A stretch of 64,000 nucleotides of DNA. Origin: Candidatus Dechloromonas phosphorivorans. Lineage in GTDB: Bacteria > Pseudomonadota > Gammaproteobacteria > Burkholderiales > Rhodocyclaceae. Below, in pieces: positions 55,242 to 63,760 of the stretch; the first letter of the stretch is position 1; each line of letters opens with the position of its first letter. A program made the position numbers and the translations under genes. The notes beneath the pieces are model-generated. The model was not told where the DNA came from. It worked only from the letters and a program-made list of their open reading frames with translations, and searched no databases. The DNA lies in assembly GCA_016714975.1 (NCBI GenBank), contig JADKBR010000011.1:1-64000 (forward strand), given 5' to 3'.

Positions 55242-55628
55242 TCAGGCGGCGTCAGCGACGGCCTGATAGGCGGCGGCGTCGAGCATCTGGTCGAGGTCGG
55301 CCACGTCGTCCGGGGTCATTTTGAACAGCCAGGCGGCGTAGGCGTCCTGATTGACGGTCTCCGGCGCATCGGCGGCGGCCTGATTGACCTCGGTGACGGT
55401 GCCGGCGATCGGCGCGTACACATCGGCGGCGGCCTTGACCGACTCGACGACGGCGAGTTCCTTTTCGGCATCGTAATGCGCGCCGACTTCCGGCAGTTCG
55501 ACGTAAACGAGGTCGCCCAGCGCTTCCTGGGCGTGGTCGGTGATGCCGACGGTGACGGTCCCGTCGGCGTTGAGCAGCATCCATTCGTGCGAGGCGGCAT
55601 ACTTGAGGTTGGCGGGGACGTTGGACAT
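55242..55628 (-). CDS. gcvH: Glycine cleavage system H protein
   Basis: The product is 128 aa. The lipoyl lysine is K65 in VVESVKAAADVYAPI. N-terminal KYAASHEWMLLNADGTVTVG is family-typical. It carries the aminomethyl group between P, T and L proteins. It lies between gcvT and gcvP with short gaps (23 and 13 nt). Confidence 0.98.
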   Translation of the reverse strand: MSNVPANLKYAASHEWMLLNADGTVTVGITDHAQEALGDLVYVELPEVGAHYDAEKELAVVESVKAAADVYAPIAGTVTEVNQAAADAPETVNQDAYAAWLFKMTPDDVADLDQMLDAAAYQAVADAA

Positions 55629-55651
55629 GGGTTTCTCCTGAATGGGGGTAG

Positions 55652-56743
55652 CTAGATGACTGCTTTGCCGTTGCGGGCGAATACGGGTTTGACGACCTTG
55701 GCCTTGAGCAATTTGCCACGGATGTCGACCTCGACTTCATCGCCAATCTGGACGCCGAGCGGCAGGCGGGCGAGGGCGATGGATTGCTGCAATGTTGGTG
55801 AGAAACTACCTGAAGTTATTTCCCCATCACCTTGTCTAGTAATTATTTTTTGATGGCTGCGCAGCACACCCTTGTCGAGCAGAATGAGGCCGAGGAGGCG
55901 TTGTTTCTGGCCGGCTGCGGTCAACGCGGATTTTCCGACGAAATCGCGATCGTCCTTCATGGCGACTGTCCAGGCCAGGCCGGCGTCGAGCGGTGATACG
56001 GTCTCGTCCATGTCCTGCCCATAGAGGTTCATGCCGGCTTCGAGTCGCAGCGTGTCGCGGGCGCCGAGGCCGCAGGGCGCGACGCCGGCGTCCTTCAGCT
56101 TCTGCCAAATTGCTTCAGCTTCCGTCGCTGGTATCATGATTTCAAAGCCATCTTCGCCGGTGTAGCCGGTGCTGGCGATGAAATACTGCTCGACCTCGGC
56201 GGCGAAGAAGGGCTTCAGGCCTTCAGTTGCCGCTCTGGCTTGCGGTAGTACCTGCCAGACCTTGGCGCGGGCGTTCGGACCCTGCACGGCGATCATGCCG
56301 AGCGCGTGGTCGCCATCACGGCGCTGGGTGATGGTGACCTCCATCTTCCACTCGGCCGCCTTGGCCTGCATCCACGCCAGATCTTTCTCGGCGGTGCCGG
56401 CGTTGACGACGATGCGGAAGTGCGTCTCGCTCAGAAAGTAGATGATCAGGTCGTCGATGACGCCGCCAGACGTGTTGAGCATCGCAGTGTAGAGTGCCTT
56501 GCCGGAAACCGTCAGTTTGGCAACATCGTTGGCGACCAGGCGTGAGAGAAAGGGGCGGCAATCGGCGCCGACCAAGTCAACCGGGCACATGTGCGAGACG
56601 TCGAACATCCCGCAGTCGCGGCGTACCGCGTGGTGCTCCTCGATCTGGGAACCGTAGTTGACCGGCATGTCCCAACCGCCAAAGTCGACCATCCGGGCAC
56701 CGAGTGCCCGATGGGCAGAGTTCAAAATGGTTTTCTTGAGCAT
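55652..56743 (-). CDS. gcvT: Glycine cleavage system T protein (aminomethyltransferase)
   Basis: The product is 363 aa from ATG 56743, which has GGAG 9 nt upstream (56752 is too close to it). ALGARMVDFGGWDMPVNYGS, CGMFDVSHMCPVDLVG, YTGEDGFEIMIP and the C-terminal barrel VQIGDEVEVDIRGKLLKAKV are diagnostic. It forms methylene-tetrahydrofolate and ammonia from the H-bound intermediate. It is the first gene after the glycine riboswitch. Confidence 0.97.
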   Translation of the reverse strand: MLKKTILNSAHRALGARMVDFGGWDMPVNYGSQIEEHHAVRRDCGMFDVSHMCPVDLVGADCRPFLSRLVANDVAKLTVSGKALYTAMLNTSGGVIDDLIIYFLSETHFRIVVNAGTAEKDLAWMQAKAAEWKMEVTITQRRDGDHALGMIAVQGPNARAKVWQVLPQARAATEGLKPFFAAEVEQYFIASTGYTGEDGFEIMIPATEAEAIWQKLKDAGVAPCGLGARDTLRLEAGMNLYGQDMDETVSPLDAGLAWTVAMKDDRDFVGKSALTAAGQKQRLLGLILLDKGVLRSHQKIITRQGDGEITSGSFSPTLQQSIALARLPLGVQIGDEVEVDIRGKLLKAKVVKPVFARNGKAVI

Positions 56744-56823
56744 ATTGGTCATCTCCAGGTAGTCGTTGACGTCAGTTCCATAGACGAAAAAAGGGTGAAA
56801 CGAAAGAACAAGGTCTTGCGTTT

Positions 56824-57036
56824 CACCCCTCTGTCCTCGATACCTGAGAGATTTGCCCCATCGGTGGATGTCAACCGCAGTTCTTGAGGAGGCGTCCTCA
56901 AGGTGCAACAATTGCCATCGCTCTCCAGAGTTTCGGGTTTGACCCCGGTTCCGTGGTTCTTTTGCCTGAGCGTTTTCGGGTGGATTTGCGCCTTCGGCGG
57001 CAGAGCGGATCTGCACTCTCCCACGGAATGGAGAGC
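56824..57036 (-). ncRNA. Tandem glycine riboswitch upstream of gcvT
   Basis: Minus-strand sequence shows two glycine aptamers in tandem. Aptamer 1 begins with GTGGGAGAGTGCAG and contains GCCGAAGGCGCAA, ACGCTCAGGCAAAAGAACC and CTGGAGAGC. Aptamer 2 follows with CCGATGGGGCAAATCTCTCA, GGTA and GACAGAGGGG. The element ends about 80 nt before gcvT, with room for an expression platform. The family activates gcv operons when glycine is high. Confidence 0.9.
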
Positions 57037-57065
57037 ACTATAGCCGGATGCCCGGTGCGAGGCAA
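57037..57065 (-). promoter_or_regulatory. Sigma-70 promoter for the glycine riboswitch / gcv operon
   Basis: TTGCCT (57065-57060) and TATAGT (57042-57037) are 17 nt apart on the minus strand; transcription would start almost exactly at the 5' end of aptamer 1. Confidence 0.7.
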
Positions 57066-57143
57066 CCTCCGCGCCGCACAAGCGAATTCGGGCAAAAGCC
57101 GGGTTCATGTTAGACTAACCGATTGTTTTTTTGCCTGTTGCCC

Positions 57144-57983
57144 GTGACTCCCGCCAACTTCGACTTCCATTGCCATTCCGTGGTTTCCGACGGCCTGCTG
57201 CCACCGCAGGACGTCGCGCGACGGGCCGCGGCGAATGGTGTCGACCTTTGGGCGCTTACCGATCATGACGATCTGGGTGGTCTGGAGAGCGCCCGGCAGG
57301 CGGCTGAGGAAGCCGGAATGAGATTCGTCAGCGGGGTCGAGATTTCGATTGAGTGGCAGGGAGTGCCTGTTCATATCGTCGGCCTCGGTTTCAATCCAGC
57401 GCATCCCCGTTTGACCGCCGGCCTCCATGAGCTGCGCAGCGGCCGCATCGAGCGCGCCAGGCGGATGGGCGACGCGCTGGCGGCCATCGGCATTCCCGAC
57501 GTCTATGAAGGCGCGCTGTGTTTCGTGACCAATCCGATCCTGATCTCGCGCGCCCATTTTGCCCGCTATCTGGTTTCGATCGGCATCGCCCGCGACATGG
57601 CCGGCGTCTTCCAGAACTATCTGACGCCGGGCAAGCCAGGCTATGTCGATCATCGCTGGGCGACGCTTGAGGAATCCGTCGGCTGGATCACCTCGGCGGG
57701 TGGCCTGGCGGTGGTCGCTCATCCCGCCCGCTACAAGATGTCGGGCAGCCAGATGCGGAATTTTCTCGATGATTTCAAGGATGTCGGTGGTCAAGGGCTT
57801 GAAGTCACCTGCGGCAGCCATTCTCCCGATCACGTGATGCATTTTGCCAGGCTGACCCGGCATTATGCCTTCCATGCCTCGCGCGGCTCCGATTTTCACG
57901 GGCCGGAAGAGAGCTATGTCGATCTCGGCAAGCTGCCGCAACTTCCGGAAGACCTCAAGCCGGTGTGGCGTCTGTTGAGCTGA
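57144..57983 (+). CDS. PHP-domain phosphoesterase (RNase AM / nucleoside bisphosphate phosphatase type)
   Basis: The product is about 279 aa. PHP metal motif FDFHCHSVVSDGL, then ALTDHDDLGGL, SGVEISIEW, VVAHPARYKM and SRGSDFHGPEE. It fits the YciV family, which removes 3',5'-bisphosphate ends or trims 5' ends of short RNAs. Start is GTG 57144 by homology of the N-terminus; TTG 57123 opens the frame earlier. It is followed by a yciO-like gene, an arrangement also seen in E. coli (yciV-yciO near trp genes). Confidence 0.85.
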   Translation: MTPANFDFHCHSVVSDGLLPPQDVARRAAANGVDLWALTDHDDLGGLESARQAAEEAGMRFVSGVEISIEWQGVPVHIVGLGFNPAHPRLTAGLHELRSGRIERARRMGDALAAIGIPDVYEGALCFVTNPILISRAHFARYLVSIGIARDMAGVFQNYLTPGKPGYVDHRWATLEESVGWITSAGGLAVVAHPARYKMSGSQMRNFLDDFKDVGGQGLEVTCGSHSPDHVMHFARLTRHYAFHASRGSDFHGPEESYVDLGKLPQLPEDLKPVWRLLS

Positions 57984-57986
57984 GCC

Positions 57987-58613
57987 GTGGCCCGCGTCGT
58001 CAGTATTCATCCTGAATCGCCGCAACACCGTCTGCTGGCGCAGGCTGCCGAATTCATTCGTGACGGCGGCGTCGTCGCGTTGCCGACCGATTCGTGCTAC
58101 GCCCTGGGCTGCCATCTCGACGACAAGGAAGCCATGGACCGCATTCGCCTGATTCGTCAGATCGACGAGCGCCACCACCTGACGCTGATGGTGCGCGATC
58201 TCTCGGAAATTGCCCATTTCGCCCGCGTCGACAATGCCCAGTACCGTTTGCTCAAGGCGACGACGCCCGGCAGTTACACCTTCATCCTCGAAGGAACCAA
58301 GGAACTGCCGCGCCGGGTCATGCATCCCAAACGCAAGACGATCGGCCTGCGCGTTCCCGATCATCCAGTCGCGCTGGCCATGCTCCAGGAGTTGAATGAG
58401 CCGCTGCTGACGACGACCCTGCAGTTGCCGGGCGACGACGCGCCGCTCACTGAGGGTTGGGAGATTCAGGATCGCCTTGACGACCAGATCGAACTGATCC
58501 TCGACGCCGGCCATTGCGGCACCGAGCCGACGACGGTCATCGACCTTACCGGCAGAGCGCCCGAGCTGATCCGTGCCGGCCGTGGTTCGCTCGCGCCGTT
58601 CGGGCTGGACTGA
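57987..58613 (+). CDS. YciO/Sua5/YrdC-family protein
   Basis: The product is 208 aa. YrdC-fold motifs VVALPTDSCYALGCHLDDKE, TPGSYTFILEGTKELPRRV, KRKTIGLRVPDHPVALAML. The family includes threonylcarbamoyl-AMP synthases for tRNA t6A; this YciO branch lacks a SUA5 domain and its exact role is unclear. Starts at GTG 57987, 3 nt after the PHP gene. Confidence 0.85.
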   Translation: MARVVSIHPESPQHRLLAQAAEFIRDGGVVALPTDSCYALGCHLDDKEAMDRIRLIRQIDERHHLTLMVRDLSEIAHFARVDNAQYRLLKATTPGSYTFILEGTKELPRRVMHPKRKTIGLRVPDHPVALAMLQELNEPLLTTTLQLPGDDAPLTEGWEIQDRLDDQIELILDAGHCGTEPTTVIDLTGRAPELIRAGRGSLAPFGLD

Positions 58614-58618
58614 CCGGC

Positions 58619-59272
58619 ATGCTCGAAAGCGTGATCCAGACGATTGCCATCTCGGCGCTGCCGGTGATCTTCGCGATCACGCTGCACGAGGCGGCGCACG
58701 GTTACGCCGCGCGTCACTTTGGTGACCCGACTGCCTTCCAGTTGGGGCGCATCAGCCTGAATCCGCTACGCCATATCGACCCGGTCGGCACTATCCTGAT
58801 TCCCGCGGCCATCCTTTTGTTTTCCGGCGGCACCTTCCTGTTCGGCTACGCCAAGCCGGTGCCGGTCGATTTCAGCCGCCTGCGCAACCCGAAGCAGGAC
58901 ATGTTCTGGGTTGCCGCCGCCGGCCCGGGCGCCAACCTGTTCATGGCCTTCTGCTGGGCGCTCATGCTCAAGCTGGCCTGGCTGATGCCGGGCAACGTGT
59001 TCACGCTGCCGCTCTCCGAAATGAGCAAGGTCGGCATCATCGTCAATTGCGTGTTGATGGTCCTCAACCTGCTGCCGCTGCCGCCGCTCGATGGCGGAAG
59101 GATAGCCGTCAGCCTGCTGCCGCACGGACTGGCCTGGAGATTCGCGAAGATCGAGCGCTGGGGCTTTCCGATTTTGCTGCTCCTGTTGTTCACCGGCATT
59201 CTCGGCGCCGTCATGAACCCGCTGGTGATTCTCGCGGCGCGGGCCATCGAATCCATTTTTGGGCTTTACTGA
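58619..59272 (+). CDS. Site-2 protease family (M50) membrane protein
   Basis: The product is 217 aa, about five membrane helices. Zinc motif HEAAH (23-27) and the C-terminal LNLLPLPPLDGGRIAVSLLP with the third ligand. No PDZ domain, unlike RseP at 41 kb. The substrate is unknown. It lies between the YciO-like gene and trpS, 5 nt after the former. Confidence 0.88.
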   Translation: MLESVIQTIAISALPVIFAITLHEAAHGYAARHFGDPTAFQLGRISLNPLRHIDPVGTILIPAAILLFSGGTFLFGYAKPVPVDFSRLRNPKQDMFWVAAAGPGANLFMAFCWALMLKLAWLMPGNVFTLPLSEMSKVGIIVNCVLMVLNLLPLPPLDGGRIAVSLLPHGLAWRFAKIERWGFPILLLLLFTGILGAVMNPLVILAARAIESIFGLY

Positions 59273-59278
59273 TCAACC

Positions 59279-60481
59279 ATGTACGCAGAACGTGTCCTTT
59301 CCGGCATGCGCCCCACCGGGTCGCTGCATCTCGGCCACTACCACGGGGTCCTCAAAAACTGGGTCAGGCTCCAGCACGACTATCCCTGCCTGTTCTTCGT
59401 CGCCGACTGGCATGCGCTGACAACCCAGTACGACGATCCTCAGGGTATCGTGCAGGCAACCTGGGACATGGTCATCGACTGGCTGGCCGCCGGGGTCGAT
59501 CCCAGCCAGGCCACGCTGTTCATTCAGTCGAAGGTGCCGGAGCACGCCGAACTGCACCTGCTGCTGTCAATGATGACGCCACTCGGGTGGCTGGAGCGCG
59601 TGCCGACTTACAAGGATCAGCAGGAAAAGCTGGAAAACAAGGACCTGTCGACCTACGGCTTTCTCGGCTACCCGCTGCTGCAGGCGGCCGACATCCTGAT
59701 CTACCGTGCCGACAAGGTGCCAGTGGGCGAGGACCAGGTGCCGCACATCGAGTTTTCGCGCGAAGTTGCCCGCCGCTTCAACCACCTCTACGGCCGTGAG
59801 CCGGGCTTCGCGGACAAGGCGCGCGAGGCGGTCAAGAAGCTGGGCGGCAAGAAGGCCAGGCTGTACGAAGAGCTCCGCATTCGCTTCCAGCAGGAGGGCG
59901 ACCGCGAGGCCATCGAGCTGGGCAAGGCAATCCTCGATGAGACCCAGCATCTGTCGCTGGGCGATCGCGAACGGCTGTTCGGTTTTCTGGAAGGCACCGG
60001 AAAGATGATCCTCGCCGAGCCTGGGGCGCTCCTTACCGAGGCTTCCAAAATGCCGGGGCTGGACGGGCAGAAAATGTCCAAGTCCTACAGCAACACGATC
60101 ACGCTGCGTGAATCCGCGGAATCGGTGACCAAGAAAGTGCGCGGCATGCCGACCGATCCGGCGCGGGTGCGCCGCACCGATCCCGGCGAGCCGGCCAAGT
60201 GTCCAGTCTGGCAACTGCATCAGGTCTATTCCGATGCTGCCTGCAAGGAATGGGTCAGCCACGGGTGTCGCAGCGCCGGCATCGGTTGCCTGGAATGCAA
60301 GCAGCCGGTGATCGATGGCATCCTGCGCGAACAGGCGCCGATGCGCGAGCGCGCGCAGGTCTATCTCGATGACCCGACGCTGGTCAGGAGCATCATTGCC
60401 GACGGTTGCGAAAAGGCCCGCGAACTGGCACGCGAGACCATGCGCGACGTGCGCGAGGCGATGGGGCTGGAATACCGCTGA
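59279..60481 (+). CDS. trpS: Tryptophanyl-tRNA synthetase
   Basis: The product is 400 aa, class I. HIGH-like motif GSLHLGHYHGVLKNWV near the N-terminus; KMSKS motif in DGQKMSKSYSN near residue 264. The length over 390 and the Cys-containing insertion (GCRSAGIGCLECKQ) fit the betaproteobacterial long form. ATG 59279 is 6 nt after the M50 gene. Confidence 0.96.
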   Translation: MYAERVLSGMRPTGSLHLGHYHGVLKNWVRLQHDYPCLFFVADWHALTTQYDDPQGIVQATWDMVIDWLAAGVDPSQATLFIQSKVPEHAELHLLLSMMTPLGWLERVPTYKDQQEKLENKDLSTYGFLGYPLLQAADILIYRADKVPVGEDQVPHIEFSREVARRFNHLYGREPGFADKAREAVKKLGGKKARLYEELRIRFQQEGDREAIELGKAILDETQHLSLGDRERLFGFLEGTGKMILAEPGALLTEASKMPGLDGQKMSKSYSNTITLRESAESVTKKVRGMPTDPARVRRTDPGEPAKCPVWQLHQVYSDAACKEWVSHGCRSAGIGCLECKQPVIDGILREQAPMRERAQVYLDDPTLVRSIIADGCEKARELARETMRDVREAMGLEYR

Positions 60482-60768
60482 TGGACAAGGACGCGCTGAT
60501 CTGGATCATCATCGGCTTTGGCGGCCAGGCACTGTTCATGATGCGTTTTGTCGTCCAGTGGTGGTCAAGCGAGAAGGAAAAGCGCGTGGTTGTGCCGGTT
60601 GCCTTCTGGTATTTCAGTATTTTCGGCGGTCTCGTGCTGACGGTTTATGCGATTCATCGTAATGACCCGGTGTTCATCTTCGGCCAGGGCCTCGGCCTGC
60701 TGATCTATTTCCGCAATCTGCATCTGCATTACAAGAGCACGAGCCGCGCTGCAGCTTCCCAAACATGA
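60481..60768 (+). CDS. LAB_N-domain small membrane protein
   Basis: The product is 95 aa, with three hydrophobic segments (LIWIIIGFGGQALFMMRFVV, PVAFWYFSIFGGLVLTVYAI, PVFIFGQGLGLLIYFRN). This is the lipid-A-disaccharide synthase N-terminal (LAB_N) domain, a small membrane module usually found near lipid-modifying or glycosyltransferase genes. Here it sits between trpS and scpA with overlaps on both sides (TGATGG and ATGA), so it is part of the operon. Function unknown. Confidence 0.8.
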   Translation: MDKDALIWIIIGFGGQALFMMRFVVQWWSSEKEKRVVVPVAFWYFSIFGGLVLTVYAIHRNDPVFIFGQGLGLLIYFRNLHLHYKSTSRAAASQT

Positions 60769-61604
60769 ACGTCACGGTCGACCTTCCCCAAGCAGTGGTT
60801 TTCACGCCGGTTGCCCGCATCTATGGCGAGCCGCTCGAGACGTTGCCGCAGGATCTCTACATTCCGCCCGATGCGCTGGCGATCATGCTCGACGCCTTTG
60901 AAGGCCCGCTCGACCTGTTGCTCTACCTGATCCGCAAGGCCAACGTCGACATCCTGGATATTCCGATGGCGCCGCTGACCCGGCAGTATCTCGACTACAT
61001 CGAAAGCATGCGCGCCAGCAATCTCGAACTGGCTGCCGACTACCTGGTCATGGCGGCGATGCTGATCGAGATAAAATCGCGCATGCTCTTGCCGCGTCCC
61101 AAGGCCGGCGCCGCTGACGAGGCGGAAGACCCGCGCGCCGAACTGGTGCGCCGGCTGATGGAATACGAGCAGATGAAGATCGCCGCCCTCAGGCTCAATG
61201 AGTTGCCGCAGGCCGAGCGCGATTTCTTCTGGGTCGAAACGCTGGTCGAGAAGTCACTGTACATTCGCATGCCGGAGGTGTCCCTCGACGATCTCCGGGA
61301 GGCCTGGATGGCTGTCGTGCGCCAGGCGAACCTGAACAAGCACCACAAGATCGGCCGCGAGGAGTTGTCAGTGCGCGAGCACATGGGGATCATCCTTCGC
61401 CTGTTGCGGTCGCGGCGCGGTTTTGTGCAGTTTGAAACGATGTTCGATCCGCAGATGGGGGTGGCCGGCCTGGTTGTCCACTTCCTGGCGATGCTCGAGC
61501 TGGCCCGCGAGAAGCTGGTCGAATTCACCCAAACCGAGGCGTTTCAGCCCATCTACGTGAGAGTGCATCAAGGTGGAAACGAGCCAAGTCAAGAAAGTGC
61601 TTGA
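60765..61604 (+). CDS. scpA: Segregation and condensation protein A
   Basis: The product is 279 aa, kleisin subunit: FEGPLDLLLYLIRKANVDIL, LAADYLVMAAMLIEIKSRML, YIRVHQGG at the end. It closes the SMC ring, with SMC encoded at 21-24.5 kb. Overlaps scpB by 32 nt. Confidence 0.96.
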   Translation: MNVTVDLPQAVVFTPVARIYGEPLETLPQDLYIPPDALAIMLDAFEGPLDLLLYLIRKANVDILDIPMAPLTRQYLDYIESMRASNLELAADYLVMAAMLIEIKSRMLLPRPKAGAADEAEDPRAELVRRLMEYEQMKIAALRLNELPQAERDFFWVETLVEKSLYIRMPEVSLDDLREAWMAVVRQANLNKHHKIGREELSVREHMGIILRLLRSRRGFVQFETMFDPQMGVAGLVVHFLAMLELAREKLVEFTQTEAFQPIYVRVHQGGNEPSQESA

Positions 61605-62115
61605 AGCGGCATTGCTTGCAGCCAGCGAGCCGCTGACGCCGCTCGAACTGAGCAGGATGTTCGATGAAGAACTGTCGGCCGAAACTCTGCGCAAGCTGCT
61701 CGACGAACTGCGCGAGGAATGGAGCGCGCGGCCAGCCGAGCTGCTTCCGCTCGCCTCGGGCTGGCGTTTCCGGACGCGCGCCGAGTATCTGCCTTACCTC
61801 GAACGCCTGAACCCTGAGAAGCCGCCGCGCTATTCGCGCGCCATGCTTGAAACGCTGGCCATCATCGCCTACCGGCAGCCGGTGACGCGCGGTGATATCG
61901 AGGAAATCAGGGGTGTCGCGGTCAGTACCAATGCCATCAGGACGCTCGAAGAGCGCGGCTGGATAGACGCGGTCGGGCATCGCGACACGCCGGGCCGGCC
62001 GGCGCTGTTTGCGACAACCAAGAAATTCCTCGACGATCTCGGGCTGCGCAGCGTCAGCGAACTGCCGCCACTCGAACAGATCGGCCAGGCACTGGAGTTG
62101 AATCATGAAAACTAA
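61573..62115 (+). CDS. scpB: Segregation and condensation protein B
   Basis: The product is 180 aa. Tandem winged helices: VLEAALLAASEPLTPLELSR, then ETLAIIAYRQPVTRGDIEEI and TTKKFLDDLGLRSVSELPPL. Start GTG 61573 inside scpA. It binds ScpA in condensin. Overlaps rluB by 11 nt. Confidence 0.94.
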   Translation: METSQVKKVLEAALLAASEPLTPLELSRMFDEELSAETLRKLLDELREEWSARPAELLPLASGWRFRTRAEYLPYLERLNPEKPPRYSRAMLETLAIIAYRQPVTRGDIEEIRGVAVSTNAIRTLEERGWIDAVGHRDTPGRPALFATTKKFLDDLGLRSVSELPPLEQIGQALELNHEN

Positions 62116-63172
62116 GCGCACGCCTTTCCGTCAATCGAAGGCAGCAGATTCTGAAATCCGGCCGGAAAAGGCAGTCGACCGCGCCCGTTCGCCAAGGGAT
62201 GGCGGTACTGCCAGATTGGGGAACTTGGAGAAAGTGCCGGTGCGGAGCGGCAATGAAACCCCAAGGGGGCGTGCCCCGCAACGCACGGCCCCTGGTGCAG
62301 AGGTTGGACCAAGAACGGTTGCTCCGGGCCGTCGTCCAGCACCCAATACGGGGGGGCGCGCGAATCGTGGCAGCGTCGCCCGCGACGGGCGGCCGCTCGC
62401 CGAAGCCAGGCCTGAGCGCCTGCAGAAGGTTCTCGCCCAGGCGGGCGTTGGTTCGCGGCGTGAAATGGAAGAATGGATAGCCGCCGGCCGGATCACGGTC
62501 AATGGCGTGACCGCGCAGATTGGCCAGAGCGTAGTGCCGACCGACAAGGTCAAGATCGGCGGCCGGCTAGTCAACGTGCGCGTTGCCTCGACCCGGACGC
62601 CGCGTGTGGTCCTCTATCACAAACCCGAGGGGGAGATCGTCTCGCGCGATGATCCGGCGGGCCGGCCCTCGGTGTTCGCCGCGCTGCCGCGCATCCGCAG
62701 CGGCCGCTGGATTGCCGTCGGGAGGCTCGACTTCAATACTTCCGGTCTTCTTCTGTTCACCACCGCCGGCGAACTCGCCAACAAGCTGATGCATCCGAGC
62801 TCGGGGTTGATCCGCGAATATGCGGTCCGCGTTCTCGGCGGGCTGACGCCGGAGTCGCAGCAGTCGTTGCTCGACGGTATTGAACTCGAGGATGGCCCGG
62901 CCAGCTTTGCCAGTCTTGAGGAAGGCGGCGGCGAGGGAGCCAACCGCTGGTATCGCGTGACCCTGTCCGAGGGGCGCAACCGCGAGGTGCGTCGCATGTT
63001 CGAAGCGGTCGGCTGCACGGTGAGCCGTCTGATCCGTGTCCGTTACGGCCCGTTCACTCTGCCGCCGCAGTTGAAGCGGGGGCGTGCGCGTGAACTGGAA
63101 GAGAGCGAAGTCAAGGCCTTCCTGCGCGAGCTGGAAAAATCGATTGCGCCGCCGCCCCGTGAGAGTGCATAA
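62105..63172 (+). CDS. rluB: 23S rRNA pseudouridine synthase RluB-type
   Basis: The product is 355 aa. A 95-residue basic, Pro/Arg/Gly-rich N-terminal extension (low complexity) precedes the S4 domain (ERLQKVLAQAGVGSRREMEE). The catalytic motif is GRLDFNTSGLLLFTT with the active Asp. It modifies U2605 of 23S rRNA in E. coli; this enzyme may be RluB or RluF-like. Overlap with scpB supports the start. Confidence 0.9.
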   Translation: MKTKRTPFRQSKAADSEIRPEKAVDRARSPRDGGTARLGNLEKVPVRSGNETPRGRAPQRTAPGAEVGPRTVAPGRRPAPNTGGRANRGSVARDGRPLAEARPERLQKVLAQAGVGSRREMEEWIAAGRITVNGVTAQIGQSVVPTDKVKIGGRLVNVRVASTRTPRVVLYHKPEGEIVSRDDPAGRPSVFAALPRIRSGRWIAVGRLDFNTSGLLLFTTAGELANKLMHPSSGLIREYAVRVLGGLTPESQQSLLDGIELEDGPASFASLEEGGGEGANRWYRVTLSEGRNREVRRMFEAVGCTVSRLIRVRYGPFTLPPQLKRGRARELEESEVKAFLRELEKSIAPPPRESA

Positions 63173-63187
63173 AGTACGCCAGATTCA

Positions 63188-63216
63188 TTTACGGGGAGGG
63201 GCAAAGTCGTTATAAT
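63188..63216 (+). promoter_or_regulatory. Strong promoter for rimP-nusA operon
   Basis: TTTACG (63188-63193) and a perfect TATAAT (63211-63216) are 17 nt apart. It lies 83 nt upstream of rimP. Confidence 0.7.
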
Positions 63217-63266
63217 TCACGAGTTTGTTCCTCTCGTCTTTTCTGGCGAGGCATCTTTTTCGTGAG

Positions 63267-63288
63267 ATGGGCGTTTCGCCCATTTTTT
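63267..63288 (+). terminator. Leader terminator / attenuator upstream of rimP
   Basis: A perfect 7-bp stem ATGGGCG-TTT-CGCCCAT is followed by a T6 run, between promoter and rimP start. It would end many transcripts early, giving attenuation of the rimP-nusA operon. Confidence 0.6.
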
Positions 63289-63298
63289 ATTTGTGGCT

Positions 63299-63739
63299 AT
63301 GGATTTAATCGCGCTGCTTGAGACGACCGTGGTTGGTTTGGGGTATGAACTCGTCGACATCGAGATGTCACCGCGTGGCCGGACGATTCGCGTGTTCATA
63401 GACCTGCCGGGCAAGGAGAGCGGGGTCGACGTCGACGACTGCGCGCGCGTGTCCAATCAGCTTTCGCGGGTTCTCGAGGTCGAGAACGTCGATTACGACC
63501 GCCTCGAAGTCTCCTCGCCCGGCCTTGATCGCGTGGTCAAGAAGCCTGAGGATTTCGCGCGATTCGCCGGGCAGGGCATCCAGATCAAGCTGCGCATCCC
63601 CCAGGGTGGTCGCCGCAACTTCCAGGGCGAACTTCTTCACTGCAAAGAGGGAAGGGTCGGTCTGCGCCTGGAAAAAGATGATGTGGAACTCGAATTGAAC
63701 AATATCGAGAGGGCACGTCTGGTGCCGCGATTCGACTGA
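63299..63739 (+). CDS. rimP: Ribosome maturation factor RimP
   Basis: The product is 146 aa from ATG 63299 (GTG 63293 also possible). LIALLETTVVGLGYELVDIE, SPRGRTIRVFIDLPG, RVSNQLSRVLEVENV, and LEVSSPGLDRVVKKPEDFAR. It assists 30S maturation and leads the nusA-infB operon. Confidence 0.95.
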   Translation: MDLIALLETTVVGLGYELVDIEMSPRGRTIRVFIDLPGKESGVDVDDCARVSNQLSRVLEVENVDYDRLEVSSPGLDRVVKKPEDFARFAGQGIQIKLRIPQGGRRNFQGELLHCKEGRVGLRLEKDDVELELNNIERARLVPRFD

Positions 63740-63760
63740 AGGACTAGGAGGTTTTAGCCC

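Noticed and set aside
55652..57016. gcvT extended to 454 aa
   Set aside because: The extension would translate the glycine riboswitch; ATG 56743 has the ribosome site and family N-terminus.
57105..58514. Minus-strand frame of 469 codons across the PHP and yciO-like genes
   Set aside because: Runs opposite two genes with clear motifs and lacks any of its own.
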